Source: Punctularia strigosozonata HHB-11173 SS5 (Eukaryota > Basidiomycota > Agaricomycetes > Corticiales > Punctulariaceae). Taken from it: DNA of 64,000 nt. The notes below the pieces were generated by a model. The model saw only the letters and a program-made list of their open reading frames with translations, searched no databases and was not told the DNA's origin. The DNA lies in assembly GCF_000264995.1 (NCBI RefSeq), contig NW_006767441.1:36227-100226 (forward strand), written 5' to 3'. Below are positions 1 to 9,626 of the stretch, in pieces; positions within the stretch are counted from its first letter, which is position 1, and each line of letters opens with the position of its first letter. Both the position numbers and the translations under genes were made by a program.

Positions 1-436
1 GTCCCATTTCGTTCATTTCCCCTAATACTTCCGTCTCCCTATTCGGTCGCGCTCTCCCGCGCCCTCCTAGGCTTCCCGCGCCCTCCTTTTGGCATCTCCC
101 CTATTTCGTTCCGTCGCTCGGCGCTCCTAGGGCCTCCGCACTCGCCCGGCCTTCCTAGGCCGGTCCACCGGTCACGTGTCGGGCACCCGAGGACCCTCCC
201 CTTCTCTCATTGGACCATCTTTCGTTGCGTTGATGGATTACTCATCTACTATATAGTCGCCTGTCGCACCAGGGAGCAACCCAGACTTGTTCTCTCAGTT
301 GCTTCCCTGCCTTGTGCGACAGGTATGTGTATTTCCCCTCGTATCTTCGTATATATACTCAGTTGCTTCCCTGCCTTGTGCGACAGCGTCTCCACCGCCG
401 TCCCGGGGGATCCGCGCTTCTCCTAGGAGCTCCAGC
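1..436. other. Gene-free left edge, GC-rich
   Basis: No protein-coding signal is recognised. The stretch is rich in C and holds several copies of the 6-mer CCTAGG (near 67, 126, 154 and 423), and a TATA-like ATATAG near 250. It ends where the copy of the CACTA 3' terminal region begins. It may hold an old promoter or repeat edge, but nothing firmer can be said. Confidence 0.3.
261..386. repeat. 29-bp direct repeat pair with inverted partner
   Basis: A 29-base segment containing TTGCTTCCCTGCCTTGTGCG occurs at 294-322 and again at 358-386 with no mismatch seen. A shorter inverted partner (CTGTCGCACC...GGGAGCAAC) sits at 261-280, so the first copy could fold into a hairpin just downstream of a TATA-like run. 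The arrangement could be the edge of an old repeat or a promoter/leader. Function unknown. Confidence 0.6.
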
Positions 437-570
437 GCGTACTCTGACAGGAATCTCTTGTTATCATCAAGATTTTGATCCAAACTTAGTTTGCATTGTA
501 TTCTGCGCTTATAGTATACATGGTCGCGAAATGACAATCGTTATTCGAAGAGCAAACACAGCGTAACATT

Positions 571-682
571 TTAAATTCAAGCCTAATTGGGATGCAGATT
601 TATACTTAAAGAATCGAAACCTATTTTGGCGTGGTTGGCGCGCAAAGTTTAAGCCTGAACTGGATGCAAATCTGTACTTAAA
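571..682 (-). repeat. Subterminal direct repeats of the CACTA end
   Basis: Two copies of about 40 bases (571-610 and 643-682) share the order CAAGCCTRAnTGGGATGCA / AAGCCTGAACTGGATGCA and a TACTTAA tail. They lie about 130 bases from the outer end. Repeated subterminal motifs are the usual docking sites of CACTA accessory or transposase proteins. Both are kept in the distant inverted copy at 53,538-53,575 and 53,609-53,648. Confidence 0.6.
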
Positions 683-1021
683 ATGACGGTTAAGGTACCA
701 ATCGGCCCGGTACTTGAAGTCCAAAGGCAGCCCGCACTCAATTCTCGTTCACGGTTCACGGACCGCACGGAGTCGGACCGATGAAGGAACGATCACGGGG
801 GTCTCCGTACCGTGCAGGTCCCGTGTTCGCTGTCGGTCACGGTGCGGTCGAAGCTCGTACTCCGTACTAGTATACAGTAGAATGTTCACGGAACTATGGT
901 ATATACTATTGCAAATGAAAATTTTAGCAACTCGACGTCGTGCGCAGGATGCAATGTTACTGACCAAAGATGTCCGCAGGTCACCACCAGCCGAACCAAT
1001 CAATACTGTGGAGAGTCCGAG

Positions 1022-4000
1022 TTAGCATGATAATATCGCGCAACAAGCTGCACGTACTCGAGGGAGCTGGAGGACAACAACTGTGTCCTCCGAAACTTGG
1101 TATTTGGCGAACTGACACGACACCGAGTTCACTTCGACGAGCTCGAGTTCCTCTTCTTGCTCCGTAGACCAGAGCTTCGCCGGAAAATCTGACCATCGAT
1201 TAAAGGGATCGTAGGTATCAGCAGTCAGGGGCTTGAACCTCCGAACGGCGAAGGAGAACGACGTCTTGGATGCAAAGATGTGCTCGATTGACCCCGGCAC
1301 AAGAGGTGCTTTTGGGTCGCCGCCAGGATGGAACGCTACCTGGCTATTGCCACAATGAGTCCTGGAGCGGGCATATATGGTGCCATGCGCGCGAAGACGT
1401 GCTCGTTGGAAAATAAGTCTCTGGCCTCGCGGTATGAGGTGCTGCAGATCGTCAGGAACCGGAACTTGTTGTTGTGGCGCAATCTCTTCTTCGCAAGCGA
1501 ATCGCTCTTCGTACAACCCCGGGTGATCATCGGGCCGTGCAGTGTAGAGTCGTCGGAACAAGTCCTGGCAGTCACGAAGAGCAGGAGGAGACGCAGACCG
1601 GCGTAGCCAGCGCTTGAAATTACCACCTGCGACGAAGGCACGGTGGACTGTGCCTTCGAGGAAACCTAGACGAGATTGTAGTGAGCTGAAGTCACGACAA
1701 TGCGTGGAGGAGCTCGCCTAGGCGGTGGTTATGAGGAGTTCGCTGGAGGCGACCGATCAGTCGCTCGAATGGAAAGCACCACCATGAATGTACAGGTCCG
1801 AACAGGAGAAGGAAATCATAAATATGGAATGCCATGTGGTGATTAGATCTGGGGAGGATGTCCGGATAGAGCGTAGATAAGTTTTGAACGTAGTCGGCAA
1901 TGTACTTGCGATAGGCGATTGCCATAGCTTCGCTGGTGACACGTCGACATGCCACAGACAGTGCACAGACAAGCAACATGGTGTGGTCAAGGAACAATGC
2001 GAGCGGGTGAGAACCGGTGGGTGTAACCTCACCCCACATCATGATGAGCGTAAGCGGAAGGTAGATGCGGAAAAGTGTCCGCCATTCATCGGCCTTCACA
2101 CTGCCGGCAGAAGCTGAACCGAAGTTAGGGGGCACGGATTCAACCCAAGACGGCTGCGTGGTCTTCTTAATGACATGACGAAGCTTCTTCACAACCTCAG
2201 GGTACGATGTGTTGGTGCGTGGTGCAGAGGACGTCCATGGGTGCTCCAGACGCTGAAGAACGATATAAGTTAGTATGCATCGGTGGTCAATATATCAAAT
2301 GTCATACCCATTTCACAAGCGCCTGCGCGAGCTCGTTCCTCTGGTATTTGGCTTTGTTTCGCCGATAGCCGCCTTTAACGATAGTGAGGTTGAGGTCATC
2401 CACCGCAACGAAAATCAGCGCCCGCAGCGGCCGCTTCGTAAGCCATTTCTCCAGTGCTTGCGGCGACCGGCGGTTCTGAGCAGGACTTTCCACTCGAGAA
2501 TCAAAGGTTTCATCCCCTTCGTCTTCGTCATCGGACTCATCATCATCCGCGAGTTCCGCAAAGAGTTCGCGATGTATTTGTTCGACATGCTTGACACCTT
2601 CAGTCGTCCATGGCAAGTTGCCCTGCGCATCTTCGGCAGGATTTGCTGAGGCGGGATGCGCTGGGGTGGGATGTGCTGGGGCGGGATGTGCTGGGACGGG
2701 GTCTGGAAGTAGGGACTCGTCCTCGACTTCGGGAATCTGGAAATCAAAGTCAAAGGCAGGACGGTATGGAACCTTGACGAAGGCTTCACGCTCCGTCAAA
2801 CGAAGTAACGAGATATAATGGAAGGCAGCCAGACCCTCGAGAAGACAATGCATACTATCCACGACCAACTGTTGAGTTGGGTCCCAATACGGCAGCCGCC
2901 AAAGTTCGGACCATCGTACACCGGTTCGCTTGAATATAGTTTCCTGTTCCTTCTTCGACGTGGCATCTCTCCATCGCTCCGCGTCAACACGCATCTGGGC
3001 GACGTCTCGACAGTTCCACCGCTCGTAGTCAACTCGACCCATTTTAGTACGCCGCCACCGCGGGTCATTATGATTCACAGGATGCCAGCAATCGCATACG
3101 TTGCAGAACTTTCTGGAGGTGGACGGCGCTAACGCAGCCATTTTCCAAGCGGCGGGTAGATCGCACACAACATTAGCTAGGGCTACTCGCATGAGACGAC
3201 CGCTTTCGTAGAGTGCAGTGCGAGACAGGAAAAAGCCATCATGCCAACCAACAAGAAAATCGTCGACGATGAACCGAATGTAATGGTTCAACTCTGTGAG
3301 GGTTGGCTCACGAGGACCTGGAACCAGACCGGCGAGATATAGATTCTCGGGGGCGTATCGAATTTCAACAGGGAGATTGAGACATGCCAGCGCGATGATA
3401 CCAGTGGAGTTTTTGTTGCCGTGGAGGTTGGACCCTTCTGCGTTGAAAAAGTCAACGCAAAGGGTGAAGAGCAGACGCCCTTCGGATCCTTGAGGACGAA
3501 GAAAGAAAAGCTTCCCGTCGGGGCCTTTGAATTTCTTGATGAACTGCGCATCCAGAGGTCCATGAATTGTGCCAAGCGTGGAGGAGATACGGCCTGTGCT
3601 TGAGTTATAAGCGTTGTCAACAGCTGCCTCCAGCTCGGGGTTGGACAGAAGGCCTGCGAGATAATCACAGAACAGGTGGTGTTGGAATGTCTTGATCGGC
3701 TTCCTGCTCACGTCCAGCAAGGTCGCGCGACAGTTGGTGCCGGGAACAGGTTGATTATCGCAATGCTGGGGATATTGACCTGATCCATCGGGCGGATATG
3801 TCTTGTTGCATTCCGGACAGGCTGCATATGTCGAAAACCGCCCGTCCAGCTTGAAGAGGTTCAGAGCGGCACCCAACGTTCGCGGCAGTTCGCGGCCAAG
3901 ACCAGGTGCGAATGGATCATGAAAACCACCCGGGAGGAGGGACATCGCGATAGACAGAATCCCAAGGATAAAATCACCGTCGCGTTGGCTAATACCCATG

Positions 4001-4886
4001 ACGATGTGGCAAACGACGAGTAAGACCAGAAGTACCTGAGAAAAGACAGAGAGTTTATCGACAGGCCGATGGAAGTGATGGCCTGCAAGAGGAGATGAGA
4101 CCAGGAGGTGGGGATGGCAAAGTGAATCGTACCAGTATCGTAGACACAGGATGCTGCACCCAACTGAACCTCGTCCTTCCATTCTTGAAGTTCGCTCAGA
4201 AGCGTGGCAAGCCGCTCCTCGAGTCCTCGTTTTCGATCGATGACAGTAGGGATCCGTCGAGTGATGGAGGCGACGTCCGTCTTGATTTGCCTCAAACGGT
4301 CGTTCAACTCAAGATATGAGTTGAGGGATTTGTCGACCTCCAAGAACTGTTTCCGCTCTTCGTATGAGGATATGTCGATTGTGAGGCGATCCAAGCAAGT
4401 GAGTGCACGATGCGTTAAATTATCAGCCCTACGATCGAAGCGCGATGACCGCCCTGCAAACGCTGACGATGCCGCGGTGGAACTTTTGGTAGACTTGATG
4501 GACTCGACCTGTGGGACTGAAGCGCTAGACGACCTGGACTCATCCGACATAGGTGCTGCTCCCGACGACCCAGATGACAGACTTGGATCAGATGACGAAG
4601 CCGATGACCGGATAACATTGTTCAGCGCGTCCATAATATGAGTGGCGGAAGGGGTAGCGGAAGAAGGCAGGGCTGCGGTCCGTGACCACAAAGGATTGGG
4701 TTGCGCATCCGGATTGATACCGTCGTCCGCGATCGTCATGCCAAAGACCTCCTTAGCGATGTTGTCGGCAGAATCGCTGACAGAGGCTGCGTCGACAGGT
4801 GGAGGTGGAATATGAGTAGTAGCAGCATCTTGAAGGGCTCGAAGACGTTCAGCCCGTCTTGATGTGGTAGAGGAGCGAGCGGGCAT
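1022..4886 (-). CDS. Tnp2-like CACTA transposase
   Basis: Predicted DDE-type transposase of the Tnp2 family. Reading downward from ATG at 4886: a Ser/Thr-rich N-terminus of about 180 residues, a coiled-coil stretch, a short intron near 4132-4083, and hydrophobic segments near 4000. A Cys motif follows (YAACPECNKTYPP, near 3830-3790), then the family core with CVDFFNAEGSNLHGNK, ALACLNLPVEIRYAPENLYL and the D-x-x-H motif VVDSMHCLLEGL (near 2850). The C-terminal half carries SVKADEWRTLFRIYLPL, PVHSWWCFPFERLIGRLQ and FAVRRFKPLTADTYDPF. At least two further introns are needed (near 2300-2240 and 1700-1660). The stop is TAA at 1022. Frames join at plausible splice sites and no obvious nonsense break was seen, so the gene may be recent. 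A Ser/Pro/Ala repeat (HPAPAHPTPAHPASA) lies near 2650. A KDZ assignment is less likely because the typical SYDIxCQ motif is absent. Confidence 0.85.
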
Positions 4887-4976
4887 TGTCAGAGAAACAA
4901 ATGTCAAATGCTGGAAGTCGGGGTAACCTGTAGACAACCAGCCCTGGTCACCTTTGATGTTACACAGCTGTGGCAA

Positions 4977-7000
4977 TTCCCATCATACCCCCATGTATGG
5001 AACCTGGAAAAACCCACTGTGTGGTCAATCATATTCTTGTACTTGTATATATATGTGTATTATGATATACTATATCATACAGTGTAGTGCTTGGTTGCAA
5101 GTAATACACAGATATATGCATACAAAGATATATCAGCACCTGATACAGTGTACCATATTACACATGGTGATATGTGATATCTGGATATTGCTATTTAGTA
5201 TCTGCTAGCAGAGGCATGCCATACAGAGGGTCCTTTTATGTCACATAACATACATACAACATTCATGTGGGGCAGGATATTTGATCCAGTCATGTTGTTA
5301 TACTGGTATAATCATGGACTCATACTACTAGACACTACATGAGATGTGATACGTAAGGCTGTAGTATACCGTGGATATTCACTACATATAGCCCATAATA
5401 CAGATTAATAGTTTAACCTAGCCTAAGTGACCACAATAGGAGCTTATGAGGAGTATTATTATGGTAAACATGGTATCATTATATCTGCCATGTGCAGTAA
5501 GTCATACATTCTTTGTGCTGTACACTCTGTGTAGTCATGGCTCATATGTAATCAGTGTCATTGACAAATACTACTGGTATGAGCTTGGGGTAACTATTTT
5601 GCTGATGCACTAACACAAGCAAGTACTACACACTGCATGCTGTGTGTAGTATGTAGTAATCATATTAAGGCATTCCTCTAAACCCGCCATTGGATTGGTA
5701 CACATGGTGTCAGTGGTGTGCAAAAATAGCCAAAACATGGTCAAAACTTACTCACACTTACACTGTACCACCAAGTACCACCAACATGTTTTATGGCTCA
5801 GTGTAGACACTGTATAGAAGGCACATGTCTCATGTACCCAACTCCAGTTATGGATAATCATAGCTGTGGCATAATTGAGCATGGCAACAGAAATACTGAT
5901 GCTGCTGTATACGCTTGGCATTGTATCACATGTGTCTATAGTTTATATATAAGTAGCTTTGTTGATACATAATGGCTGTATTATTCAATGCTGTAACACT
6001 ACGGGTGCTTGTTACGTACTGGATGTGGTATGTAATATATACTGAGTATGCCACAGCACACACCAAGCCTTCCCCTATCCTCATCACACTCTCTCGTTCG
6101 TGCTACCTATACTAACTGTTCTGTTATATGTTATTATGTCTACCCTTTCTGTTCAATGAGCACTCTGGTTGCTTGTTATCTCACGACATCACAGCCTGAT
6201 CCCAGAAGGTACCCTTCAACCATGAACCCCAGTGTTGTTGATCTTCTCAACGGCGTTGCCAGGGGTGGCATGTAGTACACTATAGTGCATACTATATGCC
6301 TGTGTGACTATGTCAGATCTACTGCTGTAATAGTCTTGTCACAAGTCACTGCTTGGAGTGAGAAATATTACAACACAATCATACAAGAGCAGGGAATAGC
6401 TGAGAGAACAAGTGTGGGACTACAGTCTTTGTGTGATATGATAGATATGACGACATAATACTATATGTGCTGTCAGCACACTATACTCATAATACTATAT
6501 CCCAGCTGTGAGAGTGTAATATATTGGTATGCCTACAGACAGGTTAGCACTTGTGATGGTGGTAGTCTAGGCTGTGTCGTGTGACGTAGGCATGAGAGCT
6601 TATACTCTAGATGCACTAGATCGTGTGTGGGTGTGGATGTGTGGTGGCAATGTCTAAGACTTAATGCTTAAGAGATCAGACCAAGTCGTCAGTTGTAACA
6701 CTGAGGGTGTGTATGACGGATAGATTCTTGACTGGCAGAGTTGGGCTGTGGTTTTGGTGTACTCTGACGGAGTTCAGATGTGGGAACTAGAGTACAACAA
6801 GAGAATTCTGAGGTACTAGACATAGTGTACATGTCAAATAGGCTATAGATAACGGTGGTGTTTGATGATGCAATCAACAAGTCAGATCGTACCTGTGACG
6901 GTGATGTCCATATCTACCCTACTGTGATCAACCTACGCACAGGATGTGGAGCAGGGAGAGACAAGGCCGAGGTGTAGGTACAAGGTTCGGTACAAACACA
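4977..7000. other. CpG-depleted, gene-free block
   Basis: No coding region is recognised. By eye, 5041-6060 contains only about six CpG dinucleotides in 1,020 bases, while TpG, CpA and TpA words (TGTG, CACA, ATAT, CATG) are very common. The flanking genes are CpG-rich. This is the pattern left by long-term CpG methylation and deamination of a silenced repeat. Short self-complementary words such as CACTATAGTG near 6276 occur, but no repeat family could be named. Depletion fades from about 6.9 kb onward. Confidence 0.75.
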
Positions 7001-7725
7001 CACATACTGATGTTCACCTGCTGGCAGTACGACAGGGCGTTGGGCGTTGGGCATCGGGAGGTGGGCAACATATCCTGTCATGGATATCTTGGGACTTGCT
7101 CATTTGCTCAATCACGTATTTGGTCAAAATCCCATCTATTCCTGCTGTTTGTTACTCTACGACATCGCAGCACTGCATTGTCACATTCCGAGATGACCCG
7201 CAGCTGGGATACGCGCTACACAACACCCAATGGTTTACTGTGATGTTCCGAGACAGCTGAGATATGTGCTACTCAACACCCAATGGTTCCAAGGCCACGC
7301 TCAATACTCGTGTTAACACTTGGTATTCACAATCTCTTATCTCCACGCATGTTGCCTTGCGCCTCCGGAGTCAGGTGCACATATTTGCAAGTGCGATGGA
7401 CGGGTGCAATACTGCAAGCATGGAGCAGGTCACCAGTGTGTCTGGTTTGCAACAGCCGATGGCGGGCGATGGCAAAAGGGGTACCTAAACAAACGATATT
7501 GTCAGTACAGTCAATCAGTCAATACCATGGTGTGGTATGCGAGAAGTGTTTCTCACCGGCATGCTGGGCTGGGCTTAAAGTCAGGCAGAGGTCGGTAGGT
7601 TCAGGGAGGTCCCTAGAGTAGTCTAGCAGTGTGTACAATAACCTGATTAATTGTCAGGGATGATGTGAGTGTGGGGGTGTGCTCAAGAAACCGTGGGAAT
7701 GTCTCCAAGACAGAGTAATTGTGAT
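7001..7725. repeat. Degenerate intergenic block with short tandem duplication
   Basis: No gene is recognised. A unit of about 58 bases at 7181-7235 is repeated imperfectly at 7241-7289; both end in CAACACCCAATGGTT and include TTCCGAGA. A related word (GTTAYTCYACGACATC) near 6175 and 7150 suggests the two parts of this area derive from one repeat family. It is probably old transposon debris. Confidence 0.4.
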
Positions 7726-8144
7726 GTCAAACAAGAGCAGCTGCATATAGCCTTTAGCGGAGTGAGTATCTTAGGGCGGAAGGAATAATGATGTTGTGGC
7801 GTGCTTCGAGCTGTGGATCGGAAAAGACTTAGGCTTACTTGAATGACCTCAGGTCACTCACGAATCGCTTGGGGGACAACAAGATAATGATTTGAGGCCG
7901 TAAGGACCTCTTTTATACGTGTACAAGTCTACTCTATTGGCCGGAGGCCCGTAGCTACGCACGCGGTCGAGTCAAAAATAAAACTTCAAGGGGGATGTCC
8001 CAACTCCCCCGAAGGTGGGAGTTGACTGTTGCACTGGGAGTTGTCACAGTGACAAGGCCTGTGACCCCGCCAAAGCACAATGAAAGTGTGACAAAGGTGT
8101 ACACAACTGTATCAACGGAATAATGCTCATATTGTATACATGAA
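7726..8144 (-). mobile_element. Probable solo LTR (LTR-retrotransposon fossil)
   Basis: Read on the minus strand, the segment begins with TG and ends with CA-type bases. It carries a promoter-like TATAAAAGAGGTCC followed by a short leader (near 7925-7890), the layout of a fungal LTR. No internal gag or pol coding is seen on either side, so it is best called a lone LTR left by recombination. The superfamily cannot be fixed; the layout resembles Copia-type LTRs. A clean target-site duplication was not seen, so the ends are approximate. Confidence 0.45.
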
Positions 8145-8408
8145 ATGATCATTTGCTATTACTGACAAGGTCGAATGCTCAGCCTAAGATTAGAGCTCAA
8201 GAGAGCTCAGTGTGCGATTTACCCGACAGATGACCATCAACTAGCTATATGTTAGCATCATAGAGATTGAGCCCATTTTGTACTTACACGTGACATGAAC
8301 TTGAAGGAAGGATGACAGCGACAAGTCAACACCATTTATACTTCTACAATCCTAAATGCTTCAGCCAGAGAACACATCGAGTGGAGGCAAGGCACAAGGG
8401 TTCCGGAA
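8145..8408. other. Intergenic, nothing recognised
   Basis: No ORF with support, RNA gene or structured repeat was recognised between the LTR-like segment and the repeats that follow. Confidence 0.4.
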
Positions 8409-8893
8409 AAGGAAAGTTCTCACAGCTGATTAGGCAGGTGGCAGGGTGGGTGTCACACGGGTTGCGGGACTCGTTGCTAACACAGTGTGTCTCTTGCGAC
8501 CCAAAGCTACTATTTATGGCATGTGTGTCTCACAGTATTACTCTACTTTTTTGGTATTAAATCAGGGTGACTTACCTCAGTCACCTTGAACCAAACACCA
8601 CCTAAGGTGCTGTACAGTACACGGGTGATTTGAGAGAATCACCCATCTTTGCGATTTGACCTTCCGTGAAAGGCAATAGATGGCTCTAGAAATTTCTGGT
8701 TAAGGCAACAATGTGAGAAGTAGCTACCTATAATGGTAACCCTGAATCGCAAAGACGGGTGATTCTTCTGAGTCACCCGTGTACCGTACAGCGCCTACGG
8801 AATCACCCGCCGTACAGCGCCTAAGGAAAGTTCCCACACACGATTAGGCGCCCAGTGGCAGGGCGTCTCTCGGAATGCGGGACTCATTGCTTA
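8409..8893 (+). repeat. Direct repeats flanking a MITE
   Basis: A segment of about 72 bases at 8409-8480 (AAGGAAAGTTCTCACAGCTG ... TGCGGGACTCGTTGCT) recurs at 8823-8893 (AAGGAAAGTTCCCACACACG ... TGCGGGACTCATTGCT) with roughly 75-80% identity by eye. The second copy starts directly at the right end of the MITE, while the first lies about 120 bases left of it. This suggests either a second, longer repeat into which the MITE jumped or a local duplication. Confidence 0.65.
8603..8823. mobile_element. MITE with hairpin-containing terminal inverted repeats
   Basis: A short non-coding element of about 220 bases. The left end (8603-8655: TAAGGTGCTGTACAGTACAC, GGGTGATTTGAGAGAATCACCC, then TCTTTGCGATT) is the reverse complement, with about 85% identity, of the right end (8744-8796). 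Each end also holds its own hairpin: GGGTGATT-tgagag-AATCACCC on the left and GGGTGATTC...GAGTCACCC on the right. The last 26 bases of the right end are partly duplicated (8797-8823). The ends are bordered by TA, compatible with a TA-inserting (Tc1/mariner-like) family, but no transposase is present to confirm this. Confidence 0.75.
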
Positions 8894-9626
8894 AGGATAT
8901 TTCACAACCCGCTTGCCCTCCCGCTCGCAAACCTTGCTATAGGCTTGTTTATTCGCCTCGATTTCATTCTCTTCGATCTCGCGGCACGACAATCGGTGTC
9001 TATACTCACCGCACGCTTCGCCCTATGCCGCGCTCGTGCCACAGGGCGCCTGTTATCCCCACCACTCCAGTGTCCTCGGTGCCCCTCATCGTGCCACTCA
9101 CTACTGAGGCAGCCAACTGCGAGTCTGCACTGTGGTCGTCATGCGCAGGTGCGCCCGAATCCATCGTTGGGCTGTGCCGTTGCGATGTTCTCGCTCTTCC
9201 GGATTGCGTTGAAACGCTGCTCAGCATCGCAGCGGTCGTCGTGGCCGCATCTTGTCGTGCCGGTCATGTCGTTGTGTTTGTGGTCGCAGGTTGAGGTAGC
9301 CAAAGCCATCGACAGGGTTGACGAGGATAAGGTGGCGAGCGTAGATGGAGGGATGTCGACGAGAACAATGCCGACAGTGGTGCAGCGTACGCCGGCCTCG
9401 CTGCTGGTGGAGTTGGGATCTTGTCATTGTAGTTCCCATTGTGCGTGACAATTTTGTATACTCAATGTCTCATCTCTCAAGCCGCGCAGGTTCTCGAACT
9501 TGAAAAACAAATTTATCATAGCTCCCCATGTACAGTGACTATAGTACAAGCAACAAGACAGCGTACTTCACAACTGATATTGAAAGTCAGCCGCCGGGCA
9601 GTAATAATGATGACTTAGCTCGTGAA
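8894..9626. other. 3' flank of the KDZ gene, nothing recognised
   Basis: Open frames on both strands here are short and carry no recognisable motif. The base composition is again CpG-rich. It probably belongs partly to the KDZ element's own 3' region, but no terminal repeat was found. Confidence 0.35.

Larger units (their letters stand above)
437..4976 (-). mobile_element. CACTA (EnSpm) DNA transposon, Tnp2 type
   Basis: This block is one CACTA-class DNA transposon read on the minus strand. It comprises the transposase CDS (1022-4886) and a roughly 570-base 3' noncoding end (437-1003). Inside that end, two diverged 40-base direct repeats lie at 571-610 and 643-682 (core GATGCA...T.TACTTAA), as expected for subterminal transposase-binding repeats. 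The same 3' end recurs in the opposite orientation at 53,200-53,775. I could not find a clean CACTA terminus or target-site duplication, so the outer border is set from where the two copies stop matching. The 5' border is not determined and may lie inside the CpG-starved stretch beyond 4976. Confidence 0.7.

Noticed and set aside
1-322. A complete LTR at the left edge
   Set aside because: There is a TATA-like run and some TG/CA-type ends, but no second copy, target duplication or internal region could be seen.
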